A stretch of 23,511 nucleotides of DNA from CAZYPU01 sp049642705. GTDB lineage: Bacteria > Omnitrophota > Gorgyraeia > JABMRN01 > RBG-13-46-9. The notes beneath the pieces were generated by a model. That model was not told the origin of the DNA. It searched no databases and saw nothing but the letters and a program-made list of their open reading frames with translations. The DNA is taken from positions 1 to 23,511 of the forward strand of contig JBARPB010000091.1 of the NCBI GenBank assembly GCA_049642705.1. Direction: 5' to 3'. The position numbers and the translations under genes are program-made. The first letter of the stretch is position 1, and each line of letters opens with the position of its first letter. Below are positions 12,201-15,387 of the stretch, one piece after another.

Positions 12201-15200
12201 GAGCAATCAGAGGCCGCGCGGATATTGGAAGATCCGGAAAGCAACTTTTATGCCTCCGACTTGCAGGGTGTGGCTAAGCCGGATCCCGAAGCGTTTCTTC
12301 AGGTGGTTAATGAACTGCGGCTTGCTCCGGCCGAGTGTCTCTTCGTAGATGATATATTAGTAAACGTAGACGGCGCCAGAAAGGCAGGATTAGTCGGCTT
12401 TTTATTTAATCCGGATGGCGCAGAAGAAAGCATAAAGGGCATAATCCCCCTATTACAACATAAAGACAGCGCCCGTTTTGCGAAACGATCACCCGGCCCG
12501 GCCGCGACGCCGCCAGCAGGTATGGGTGACGGCGCAGCAGAGCCGGAAGGAGCCCAGGCCCGTCTTCCCATATCGAGTGGTTCAGAGAAGATAACGTCCG
12601 AAGGACAAGCTCCGGAAGGACCGCCTTCAAAGGCTCTGAAAAATGGCGAATTTGATCTCGATGAATTAATTAGGATGTTGAGGCTTTTCGCTACCATGGA
12701 TACATATACGCCGCCGCAGCTAATTATTGCTAAACTGGGAAATAATATAACCGCACATGGAGGCCTGGCATTGTTTGAGGCTGTAAAAAGAAGCCTCCCT
12801 CTCTTAAGGGCGCGGGAAATTATCAAAGAATTGATGGAAGTATATTCTGTCGCGCACCCCGATTCTAAAGGCTCTACAGAAGATTACCGCGGGATAATAG
12901 AGAAGATGGAAGCTCCATTTGAGCCCGAGAGTATTTTGGACGGGACTTCTGAGCAGGTAGGGGTAGTAAAAAGCGGCAAGACATTGGAGTTCACGGAAGG
13001 AGTGATTTATCACGGAAGAGATGGGTTAGATAGAGTCATTCGCGATAATAATATTCCAGGCGATATCAAGCTCGGCAGAAATGCTTATTACGAGGCCGTG
13101 TATCCATTTAATAACACATCCGACTCTCCTGCCATATTTGTGTTCTCCGCAGAGTTCTTTAACAAGTTAGTGCGTGATAAAAAAGCAAACTTGAGGATAC
13201 TTCCTCCTGCAGGACCAGGATTTACAGATCCTTATCCGACAATAACGTCGCCTGTGCCGCTTAATGATGTGATAGAGATATGGATTAGCGAAGATACGTA
13301 CGAGAGATATCAGAAGATAATTTCAAGACCCTCGCCGGGGATAGAGGAAAGCCTGAAGCCAAAATTGTTAGAATTATTCGACTCTGGTAAGTTAAAAGTG
13401 GTGCCGGGCCTAAAGCATGCGGCCGTTGATAAAGGAGTGGACCAATACTGGGAGAATAATCAAAATGCCGTCGCAAGATATATGATGAAACGTGATCTGC
13501 TCGCGCAGATGCAGATGCCCAGATTTAGGATTGCCGGCGAAGTGGCCCAAGCAGCTCCACAGCCGTCCGCGCCGCAGCCGGAAACAATGTCACCTGGCAA
13601 TACTCCTGCCAATGTATTTGACTATAGTGATCCCGCGACGGTAGAGGCCTATGAGTCGGAAGTTGACGGAGAATTCGCCAACGCCTACTTTTCTCAGCTC
13701 AACGCGATAATGGAGGCCTTAGGCCGAACGCGAGGGAAAGGTTTAGAGATAGGAGTAGGCACGGGGAGATTTAGCGCCTGGTTAAAAGAAGGGGTAGAAG
13801 GCATAAAGATGGTCGGAATCGATTTATCAGAAGAGATGCTTAAACGCGCCAAAGACCGCGGCATAAGCAGGGTCCTGGGAAAAGGAGAAAAACTCCCGTT
13901 TCCGGAAGGGGAGTTTGACTTCGTCCTTATTATAAATACGTTGGAAGCCGTTGAAGATGCGCAAGAGGTGATTAGCGAGGCAAAAAGGGTCTTAAAGAAT
14001 AATGGCAAGATAATCGTCAGTTCAATCAACAAAGATAGCACCTGGTTTAATATCATATCCGGAAAATTTGAAGGCGGTAAAGAGAGATTATTTTCCGCCA
14101 CCGAAATAATCGACTTGTTAAATGAAGAAGGCTTTACCGTTACCTCTACGCTTGAGACGGTCTTCGATTTCCCCGACAAATTAAAGTTTCCGCAACTCGC
14201 TAACAATGGTTTTCGGGATGGTTTGTATGTGGTAGTGACGGCAGAATGGAGAAATGGGGACCATTTATCGGAAGAGCCGTCCGCCGCAGACGGCGCCAGG
14301 CCTGAAAGCGAGGAAGCGTTTCTCCGTGCTCTTAGAGAAATAGAGATGAGAGAAGCTGAAGGGGAAGGAAAAGTTACTAAAGAGCAAGAGGGCGCAATAA
14401 CCCAAGACGAGATCACAGAAGATATCATGAATAGAGGCGAGTACGTCCCTATATTTGATGAAAGAGGCCGTGTAGTTCGCATTGTCCCGATTATAGAATT
14501 TATAAAAATTGCCCCGGAGAAAAGAGGCATTATGCCAAAAAGAAGAGAAGGTGGAGGAATTCGGTGGTACGAGGCACCCGAAAGCGGGGTAAGAGGTTTC
14601 ATCCGCGACCTTAGCCAGCCGGAGCAGTTGACGCAGAACATGGTTGAAGCAATATTTTCGATCATACTTTCAGGGAAGAAGCTTGTAATGGTATTTGACA
14701 ATCGTATAGGTGAAGGCCGAAATGTTTCTCCTTTAGGTGTTATTAGAAAGGTAAAAGAACTCAAAAGAGAGCCAAGGTTTAAACGGCTTTTGAAGAATTT
14801 GGTAATCATCGAAACGCAGGCAGGGAAAATTCACAATAAAATCCAGGGATATTTGAATGAGCAAAATACCGAAGTATTTATATTCGCCAGAGCGAGTGAA
14901 AGAACGAGGCTCGAAAACTTCGAATCGAAGCCAAGAGTAAGCTCTTTCTACATCGATGAGAGCAAATTTATAACCGATGCTTATTATCCACTTGTAGAAA
15001 TCGCGACAATAGCACTGGCAAAATATCTGCATAACCTCGACTCGGTTCTAAACAGCTTAGAACTATTAGGAATAGACCTTAATAAATTGAACATAGATTC
15101 TATAGTTCCAGCCCCAACAGGCGCTTTAATATTTACACTCTTACCTAATGCCAAGCCATACGACAAACAAGACCTGATGAGAAAATATGCAAATCTAAAA

Positions 15201-15221
15201 CGCCTCCTTATAGCCGCATAG
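156..15221 (+). CDS. Giant multidomain secreted/membrane protein, 5021 residues
   Basis: This uninterrupted frame encodes 5021 residues, far beyond any standard single-function enzyme. Residues 1-28 look like a Sec signal peptide (basic start, hydrophobic core, probable cleavage after LWA). Visible domains are three Rossmann/SAM-methyltransferase-like folds (motifs near residues 222, 1892 and 4530), two nucleotidyltransferases (near 546 and 1052), a CheD-like domain (C856/H875), two HExxH motifs (3023-3027 and 3559-3563) and a HAD phosphatase (nucleophile D3887). Several TM hairpins and blocks lie between them, joined by proline/alanine/charged linkers. The ATG at 156 is chosen because the signal peptide follows at once and a promoter ends just upstream. 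Residues 30-150, 1165-1490, 3710-3850, 4160-4470 and 4720-5021 belong to no family I recognise. Giant genes of this style are reported from Omnitrophota. The biological role is unknown; a surface or host-interaction protein is inference. Confidence 0.85.
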   Translation: MLQKTNIVFKLVAITLIIAFSFENILWANPEVLQGKPSSNTLQVPSPFKPLVNPQYGHQFLLTAFIRGVMEHFGGVENINLRLTPRPPRPYEGIQLVLNFNEEDEPGKYKEGDNWIVPCSIRDTRENYPPWEYEAVISPDKSISLRKPGKKEPSSAKAPEGKSPAADFQDKARVLEDFIDGFSLSSHQVQDGTIYMATPYTAVIATFDELQRHFGDLSGKRLLDLGTGDLRVSLVASNLYGMKATAVEKDSYMSDIAKERYDDALREGFADKDGLQLLTNEDAFELSWDDFDIVFFFYTQPAGEKGEEFRKRLQDKAKELKPGSVLAILFTGGQLAAKEDRLPALKPILSSPQEVYTGRSALYTRFYEPGIPPAEKAASAEEARKGPFPKAPPESKPEKPSQPLRYEPIIPDKVPSGLIFVFDIGGEAVIKSAFSFNRRLLGEVIQLAPDDSAAKSLNAEEFDMSSIDDILDPRLQAVIKNCPSERIACIDHSEIGLGRKKIYYFLKPAEGEKGKEPIAELMACCAKFLQGISEEAIEIVSAHLIGSYAGGFYSPIDDFDICLVTKERIDIDRLRELEVKYWRSSILLEVRNYSENELAQALKLIEKERNKKTGVIADTTFNDEMLRAIRVPPETKFTVREIQLAREKVKVHPELIGSTRDILNRDAPHLDGKLSDGAALPETSSKPDPRSHKPGFALTPLMLAVAAAAAALVAAAILAPHISAHSGWLHTWGELGIAAILPFILPMFGMVESGRDGGKIEPSPLSPNRIVKFGHEMDLYLALHTLEKSQPANDDRIKHFRYRLEGGFQNEESVNVIETDKEEGELSVYTDGVHSVILVENLRPNERIATSGIKTCVGCALYATTPRGTLHGVGHFFADDNIGCLEEFKKEAESFIKILPEDMKGLKVVFYYYDGNSDKHGDLRRKEIKNLIEALQKKFPFAKIIEHVRSKKNRTSMVLSRDMWGIDIGYTEADVHEKIAQFWEKTPAAAEESRKQDKEPGSPANITNRKGGTILSLDSAKLIEKLEKWQGLLKKVCSLVNESDGVTIYLVGGFARGEITQSSDLDINLEPGTRIKSPKEYPQELRKKLEGLKKKIEGLHEDLQVFYEPVYRPHARIDRSQLEKDDNYLLGLYVMIKGETVPYSPTLADPQPAAAERAEPAHPSPMDSFKKDEESIARARNGVIGYLNSILEKETSDSHLFKELSGLGHIEPWERFEHLKDIAPLCEVIYGNAYLEIVKLTRSRDLVVSDARIFVRAMIARLRNQDWQTVCNELPDVKEKLLDFLKATRELLREEAANGKWGGDVLVDLESFRLTPEQQKEAIQLYATAKMEAQQEFETASGFSWQQLWPHRMVDLAISKLERPGDGREMISGAIAETRSHFENLRKESYRAINIIIQNVKDGYLNIKGISTLAMFLPFEDVLTFLIKGKNLVITWDQREGLIDHIEIRDFGDLDSHHIYLAEQSLEAWKRAIREEVEKASRGDSEGRSSPGTDSGNRSPRPAFTLTPLMLVGVAAVTGLTGLVIAASGELPWGALGIFAVLSSASAMFGMVKSGRPLGGEEIEPSSLIKLTTERKTGFELRTEEERREIRAKNQVYLKEKGWWDEIKSIRYRPFYILEEPELPKIMDIIAEEVERFEMFRKHMVVPMIVHPDDIPKVTDDEVVQIIRDHIKSFAYFLQSVFYYAQGDRKKGALAYKKALRQAEIEHPKEIQRTEKALQKMLKSIQAIEDRELSQIAEEAFRDSMSYIRGIVQAPNIRTSLLSLLVRGNISEDLYALANEIYIKSYDFEKTRFLFELGLYFYDDKIEHRYIPKDFALNLAFIELYTNPEARGVRLIQSILGIVHGMFTRWVQLRVSEEDQIAKGLQTHFKRMKDSTMEASSYVQESGTAVVLGAGSFVVLPLVEMLRETLPDGTLKYKKIILVELGVGLSEEALDDLIRKNTITQDEASRIEIVNTDASLILDRLTARIDKIMLNALRDKSRKFPRQEIEKLFKELADPAQVVRFALPADERPFSEKDVIFFGIFAMAIQDFVSSIKDYIGIWSKFFYKDMEDWEVLRQWDEEYSRKVQKNVAGLIIEDLSRMLRPQGMIFLADGVGLQYEKDGKKEHTYFYGPEGLKALVSGNLPLQIINRDSWSRPLNVTGQEVDNKHFLIESLALRKEEQPHTSHTRTPVGETPAMEEGWYEKIKEVLFKRLRKRFSEADPKTLKAFAGLEIWYLIIKCIAYLPLALSVVGAGAIMVAWPASVLGYIAASILFVFGYLIGGVFRGLFTNLYWAKKHPDVDSDVIRKFTWYPVFGGLSSIFLQLGAGKSEILKKHIKPVIALISAVAVAYLGYSRWQAISEFFIRLWHLLMGSKYSAIGIFSAIAGVLLMAPLNFAKSGPLSGKESTAAAKDGKKKHADATPGSPVRSDKGKRHSPRKRKPSFTDGRSYKRPERPLDVDEILLEFLGTREGGFGALRTDERLYKDLESVVGHEELGKKVKFALRILRSNRAKRGARRDAKPGFILSSFMPLLQSWLWITVAVGAVIVFIARFLYRRYLKIGRSGFVLPINAIKYIGIMDYLEFQILYLRALMIIAWTKWSKARIIRKRYDWIDRQADRQALLKLQHKLEELVSIRVSQEDFFGITAISTYFKLRQSRKGQLSMEKFLRDQHKYNRSSLTIFEIHNEIRKKLQKIGPRIPDHWFSHRLADAYAAFSSENLERLKGYMQESQTEEFAHKIFDYLAEQKEDFPGVEIEGDARSGIRLVYKATPPPAQVAQKGFDPNQDEDGAFRPVKHVEGLARLARNVAARIKAAIGRFGRAGASREPPSTPGVATPGAEETPAAEKDESKDSGKVKRPTFTDVQEMLDRFSVLYESDSDIKRSVDAFKEKIGNLQTDEAAFLFTTWPPVIGHINILWVMSELGPYWQGMVSWRLGLLGPQIDKGLGAYRNAPRIPGTEILVVADGFKDKKVRNAIEAIRKALDFIRQVSPDYYNSVLQNTKVFSLVNKDYVKAQVASDEPGLTHLFWPRNRRIEALARTIVHENNHNKFLLEDLSPARLGDRKIRIIDTKDVPPELEWKLPLIIPTSDSFLLEIRAYLKEIEFLRKLYTNPSLGRLKRYILKKKLRRASRFIIPFVGYMLESLESLEKGTLDKGDEELVQALRKDFSEEKERLLALGLYKPDSLLRIQTVAQEARCLRRFFKKVFEALVKHLHIDEVEEMGIPLVIRPFFWLAALIDKTFLRYCSAGYWAEVYAHRGLELIKRFRGEAEDKDIDELESLVEKYDKLIRNNDRRFWLSWMLRFSPVIFLVGFGWDLTEAVIANLSLGMTLTVFLKIAYWVFPLFAIETFACSSSHYRYYRLIAEGKTELADIIGRKASGPHTYKLFKEIASEVKREKQKQAATPGTAKDSDKRKRPQDEISRAVAQIKVDSYIKGHEKIKPHIEKFLRRFIVPESENEERILVEIERLKIYSKARFAQFYKYLFFVAAICPLTFAGFIISLLFIYPFPAETFGEMIAGIFLFSSIIGGSIIAGMGLILEAIRYHGWQKQSLRSYHSKHPLTGRPIILLRETWTERTVIHEFGHFIANALVLEDKPGCFGEVLSQLTYGRGKYDGQALQRQRKEDIAKYKALPIDEVRKRLMQFLNEQTREKLSFSERLLGKSPKDNSYAGAYITVIAKALFPNDDKKAFEFLVSLFREEKPAAAERAEPAPPTAGGPACEPNSTTGKSELDIATRVLNQQQEILSGIPLVREFQRELPGAVLRDDVAYIPPYSQEGREQFPEIDNIKRIADEPWGQKLSLDDPNLPKLLQCYIERPAQSLVMRILKLGGESMLANAYGPGLKGVFWIKDKIVYFTPLQKEDFIIAPPAAEGSIRGEREPKAGEDRLEAELEKIPPAAESAVKCVIFDWGNVIMRYDYALVAKWLQDKFGIDQAAALRFFEDRNANPENLIYQYEHGEITGERLMLELNKWAKEELGKQGKFFPEEFTLQDVEHILRSNYIGDIEETIRLMRVLKDKGYKLRILSTISRECYKNFIEQSEAARILEDPESNFYASDLQGVAKPDPEAFLQVVNELRLAPAECLFVDDILVNVDGARKAGLVGFLFNPDGAEESIKGIIPLLQHKDSARFAKRSPGPAATPPAGMGDGAAEPEGAQARLPISSGSEKITSEGQAPEGPPSKALKNGEFDLDELIRMLRLFATMDTYTPPQLIIAKLGNNITAHGGLALFEAVKRSLPLLRAREIIKELMEVYSVAHPDSKGSTEDYRGIIEKMEAPFEPESILDGTSEQVGVVKSGKTLEFTEGVIYHGRDGLDRVIRDNNIPGDIKLGRNAYYEAVYPFNNTSDSPAIFVFSAEFFNKLVRDKKANLRILPPAGPGFTDPYPTITSPVPLNDVIEIWISEDTYERYQKIISRPSPGIEESLKPKLLELFDSGKLKVVPGLKHAAVDKGVDQYWENNQNAVARYMMKRDLLAQMQMPRFRIAGEVAQAAPQPSAPQPETMSPGNTPANVFDYSDPATVEAYESEVDGEFANAYFSQLNAIMEALGRTRGKGLEIGVGTGRFSAWLKEGVEGIKMVGIDLSEEMLKRAKDRGISRVLGKGEKLPFPEGEFDFVLIINTLEAVEDAQEVISEAKRVLKNNGKIIVSSINKDSTWFNIISGKFEGGKERLFSATEIIDLLNEEGFTVTSTLETVFDFPDKLKFPQLANNGFRDGLYVVVTAEWRNGDHLSEEPSAADGARPESEEAFLRALREIEMREAEGEGKVTKEQEGAITQDEITEDIMNRGEYVPIFDERGRVVRIVPIIEFIKIAPEKRGIMPKRREGGGIRWYEAPESGVRGFIRDLSQPEQLTQNMVEAIFSIILSGKKLVMVFDNRIGEGRNVSPLGVIRKVKELKREPRFKRLLKNLVIIETQAGKIHNKIQGYLNEQNTEVFIFARASERTRLENFESKPRVSSFYIDESKFITDAYYPLVEIATIALAKYLHNLDSVLNSLELLGIDLNKLNIDSIVPAPTGALIFTLLPNAKPYDKQDLMRKYANLKRLLIAA
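611..638. repeat. Stem-loop element inside coding linker
   Basis: accctcc (611-617) and ggagggt (632-638) are perfect inverted repeats, and a cctccg/cggagg pairing is also possible inside. It encodes the linker EPSSAKAPEGKSPAAD, followed at once by a ccccgccgcaga stretch like the other GC-rich linkers. It looks like an inserted palindromic element kept in frame. Confidence 0.5.
669..1240 (+). other. Domain: SAM-dependent methyltransferase-like (copy 1)
   Basis: Residues about 172-361 show class I methyltransferase motifs: motif I LLDLGTGD at residues 222-229, an acidic second-strand end (AVEKD), DIVFFFY as motif IV and a LKPGSVLAILF strand typical of the fifth strand. No substrate-specific motif is recognised. 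SAM is normally cytosolic, which is at odds with the signal peptide about 190 residues earlier. Confidence 0.7.
1701..2000 (+). other. Domain: nucleotidyltransferase (copy 1)
   Basis: Residues about 516-615 contain GSYAGGFYSPIDDFDI (546-561), the G-S...D-x-D signature of the polymerase-beta nucleotidyltransferase fold, with metal-binding aspartates at D558 and D560. The family transfers a nucleoside monophosphate to protein, RNA or small molecules. The target here cannot be read. A preceding segment (1395-1690) with a FVFDIGGEA strand belongs to no family I recognise. Confidence 0.65.
2229..2454 (+). other. TM hairpin with prepilin-like start (copy 1)
   Basis: Residues 692-767 start with HKPGFALTPLML, run through an alanine-rich hydrophobic segment, a short loop and a second hydrophobic segment ending PMFGMVESGR. 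The opening resembles a type IV prepilin signal (basic, G, F-x-L-x-x-L-M) but has proline where pilins have Glu5. The same unit recurs at 4650-4860, including near-identical flanks. Confidence 0.7.
2475..3100 (+). other. Domain: CheD-like (possible glutamine deamidase fold)
   Basis: Residues about 774-981 contain ATSGIKTCVGCALY, then H875-F876 nineteen residues after C856. CheD chemoreceptor deamidases carry a T-x-x-x-S-C-V segment followed 17 residues later by a conserved His, so spacing and context fit. A later strand-helix (LKVVFYYYDGN...) also matches the CheD fold order. No chemotaxis gene is nearby, so any target would not be a receptor in this window. The call is by motif only. Confidence 0.45.
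3111..3126. repeat. GC-rich linker with 12-bp perfect palindrome
   Basis: Bases 3115-3126 read ccgccgcggcgg, a perfect palindrome inside the linker TPAAAEESRKQ. Related gccgcggc/ccgcgg cores occur in linkers at 3612-3619, 7322-7331, 8625-8630 and 11199-11206, with relaxed versions near 647 and 6684. All are read in the same frame and mostly give P/T-A-A-(A/E). Confidence 0.6.
3195..3590 (+). other. Domain: nucleotidyltransferase (copy 2)
   Basis: Residues about 1014-1145 contain GGFARGEITQSSDLDINL (1052-1069), a textbook nucleotidyltransferase GG/GS-x(n)-D-x-D motif with D1064 and D1066. The size and the FARGE segment are like the small stand-alone (MNT/KNTase-like) class. It is diverged from copy 1, so the pair looks like independent recruitment rather than recent duplication. 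Confidence 0.75.
3607..3634 (+). repeat. 28-bp perfect direct repeat in a linker, copy 1
   Basis: These 28 bases are identical to 11194-11221. They encode the linker core PAAAERAEP and contain the palindrome gccgcggc. The flanking domains (NTase copy 2 before it here, HExxH copy 2 before the other) are unrelated, so the identity is confined to the linker. Confidence 0.8.
3654..4620 (+). other. Domain: unknown, mainly helical
   Basis: Residues about 1167-1488 are rich in Leu, Glu, Lys and Arg and read as amphipathic helices, with few glycines and no catalytic motif I recognise. The segment runs from the PAAAERAEP linker to the linker before the second TM hairpin, so it is a self-contained module. 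Confidence 0.4.
4650..4860 (+). other. TM hairpin with prepilin-like start (copy 2)
   Basis: Residues 1499-1568 read RPAFTLTPLMLVGVAA, a hydrophobic pair of helices, then SAMFGMVKSGR and EEIEPSSL. It aligns with copy 1 (FALTPLML ... PMFGMVESGR ... KIEPSPL). Conserved DNA stretches include accccgcttatgcttg-like and tccggcagg segments. Two helices return the chain to the same side, so the hairpin could act as an anchor between modules. Confidence 0.7.
4860..6640 (+). other. Domain: helical region plus Rossmann/methyltransferase-like fold (copy 2)
   Basis: Residues about 1569-1880 are helical with a TPR-like look (YYAQGDRKKGALAYKKAL). A Rossmann fold follows: VVLGAGSFVVLP at 1890-1901, acidic strand end VELG near E1924, VNTDAS as motif III and LSRMLRPQGMIFLADG as the late strand. 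This order matches SAM methyltransferases, but no substrate motif is evident. By eye the block is AT-richer than its neighbours, suggesting separate origin. Confidence 0.5.
6800..7310 (+). other. Multi-pass membrane block
   Basis: Residues about 2216-2386 hold several hydrophobic helices: YLIIKCIAYLPLALSVVGAG and on to FVFGYLIGGVF, then PVIALISAVAVAYLGY, then GIFSAIAGVLLMAPLNFAKSG. The last resembles the second helix and exit (FGMVKSG) of the two TM hairpins, so it may be a diverged copy. The number of spans, and hence the side of the membrane for later domains, cannot be fixed by eye. Confidence 0.6.
7322..7331. repeat. GC-rich palindromic linker core
   Basis: cgccgcggcg is a perfect 10-bp palindrome encoding part of STAAAKDGKKK, directly after the membrane block. 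Same element class as at 3115-3126. Confidence 0.5.
7656..7760 (+). other. Prepilin-like TM segment (copy 3, diverged)
   Basis: Residues 2501-2535 read AKPGFILSSFMPLLQSWLW then a hydrophobic helix ending IARFLYRRYLKIGR. The K-P-G-F start matches hairpin copy 1, but the second helix is missing here and a basic, helical segment follows. A single span would flip the chain to the other side of the membrane. Confidence 0.5.
8584..8610 (+). repeat. Tandem 12-base repeat in linker
   Basis: ccacgccggggg occurs at 8584-8595 and 8599-8610 (period 15), encoding TPGVATPGAE just before a GC-rich TPAAEKDE linker. The centre, gtggccac, is palindromic. Confidence 0.6.
8676..9930 (+). other. Domain: HExxH-motif domain (copy 1)
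   Basis: Residues about 2841-3258. ALARTIVHENNHNKFLLEDL places HENNH at 3023-3027. The context (an upstream PGLTHLFWP strand, His/Glu helix, then downstream ...LPLIIPTSD...LEIRAYLKE) resembles HEXXH proteins of the proposed alpha-ketoglutarate-dependent peptide beta-hydroxylase/peptide-modification type more than a classic thermolysin-like protease. Function is by motif only; a zinc peptidase is the alternative. Confidence 0.5.
9975..10150 (+). other. TM hairpin between HExxH domains
   Basis: Residues about 3274-3332 hold two hydrophobic stretches: WLSWMLRFSPVIFLVGFGW and LTVFLKIAYWVFPLFAIETF. They follow a charged helical region and precede the linker DSDKRKRPQDE. Confidence 0.6.
10518..10725 (+). 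other. TM hairpin preceding second HExxH domain
   Basis: Residues about 3455-3524 hold YLFFVAAICPLTFAGFIISL and a second stretch, GIFLFSSIIGGSIIAGMGLI, with basic residues on both flanks. It puts the following metal-site domain right next to the membrane. Confidence 0.65.
10730..11190 (+). other. Domain: HExxH metallopeptidase-like (copy 2)
   Basis: Residues about 3525-3678. ERTVIHEFGHFIANAL has the zinc-binding HEFGH at 3559-3563, the usual gluzincin/metzincin style helix, with possible further ligands (FGEVLS) downstream. The short, membrane-proximal arrangement is like small membrane-anchored metallopeptidases. It is unrelated in flanks to copy 1. Confidence 0.6.
11194..11221 (+). repeat. 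28-bp perfect direct repeat in a linker, copy 2
   Basis: Identical to 3607-3634, encoding PAAAERAEP between the second HExxH domain and an unrecognised domain (11278-11690). Only this linker is shared between the two places. Confidence 0.8.
11790..12460 (+). other. Domain: HAD-superfamily phosphatase, YihX-like
   Basis: Residues about 3879-4102. All four HAD motifs are present: VIFDWGNVI with nucleophile D3887; ILST with S4004; GVAKPDP with K4041; LFVDD with D4065/D4066. FDxGNV, EHGEIT and the KPDPEAF...LFVDD.NVDGA order match the YihX (alpha-D-glucose-1-phosphate phosphatase) branch of class IA HADs. It appears intact and probably active if folded. The substrate is uncertain. Confidence 0.8.
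12640..13540 (+). other. Domain: unknown
   Basis: Residues about 4162-4462 begin with helices, then a beta-rich part (GVIYHGRDGLDRVIRDNNI ... SPAIFVFSAEFFNKL ... PVPLNDVIEIWISEDTYER). A Y-H-G start followed by a helix and a late PLNDVIEIWI strand is vaguely like ADP-ribosyltransferase folds, but no R/STS/ExE triad is clear. I leave it unassigned. Confidence 0.3.
13608..14262 (+). other. Domain: SAM-dependent methyltransferase (copy 3)
   Basis: Residues about 4485-4702 are a complete Methyltransf_11-type domain: motif I LEIGVGTGRF (4530-4539), GIDLSEEML after the second strand, KLPFPEGEFDFVLIINTLE as motif IV region, and AKRVLKNNGKIIVSS as the post-motif helix and strand. It is closest in look to UbiE/class I small-molecule methyltransferases. 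It is the best preserved of the three methyltransferase-like domains. Confidence 0.85.
14300..15221 (+). other. C-terminal domain of unknown function
   Basis: Residues about 4716-5021 alternate strands and helices (KKLVMVFDNRIGEG, LKNLVIIETQAGK, TEVFIFARASER, YPLVEIATIALAKYL), suggesting an alpha/beta fold. It ends with a short helical tail. No motif I recognise and no sorting signal (no LPXTG or PEP-CTERM). Confidence 0.4.
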
Positions 15222-15251
15222 TTAGAATATAAAAAAGGTAGTTTGTTGGAC

Positions 15252-15280
15252 TTGACGCTTGCCTAGTTGTCAGGTATACT
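15252..15280 (+). promoter_or_regulatory. Sigma70-type promoter between giant gene and small genes
   Basis: TTGACG (15252-15257), 17-base spacer, TATACT (15275-15280). This is the best consensus promoter in the window. The predicted start is about 15287, giving a leader of about 100 bases before the ATG at 15388, with a hairpin and U-run inside it. Confidence 0.75.
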
Positions 15281-15298
15281 TGAAGTGAATCAAAGAAA

Positions 15299-15335
15299 GG
15301 CTTGAAGACCCTCGGTGGTCGAAGGGCCGTTTTTT
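15299..15335 (+). terminator. Hairpin with U-run in the leader (terminator, attenuator or short RNA end)
   Basis: ggctt (15299-15303) pairs with gggcc (15324-15328) including G-U pairs; gaa/gaa forms a symmetric purine internal loop; gacc (15307-15310) pairs with ggtc (15317-15320) around loop ctcggt. Six T follow at 15330-15335. It lies about 12 bases after the predicted start of the 15252 promoter, so most transcripts could end here as a short RNA of about 50 bases. It could also end the giant-gene mRNA, for which no other terminator is visible. Confidence 0.5.
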
Positions 15336-15387
15336 ATTCTCAGTAATTAAAAAGATTTAAAAAGTGCTTATAGGAAGGGGGCCCGAA

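Noticed and set aside
13694..14809. Long antisense open frame (371 codons) opposite the third methyltransferase and C-terminal domain
   Set aside because: Its translation is serine/leucine-rich without domain motifs, and the + strand carries clear methyltransferase motifs there. It is a frame shadow.
156..15221. Giant frame as an accidental joining of separate genes by assembly error
   Set aside because: Junctions are in-frame through characteristic linkers repeated across the gene, and I see no internal ribosome site plus start at domain borders. Long-read confirmation would still be the decisive test.
15287..15340. Leader hairpin as a c-di-GMP (GEMM) or other known riboswitch
   Set aside because: I see none of the conserved GEMM or other familiar riboswitch motifs; only a hairpin with a U-run is supported.
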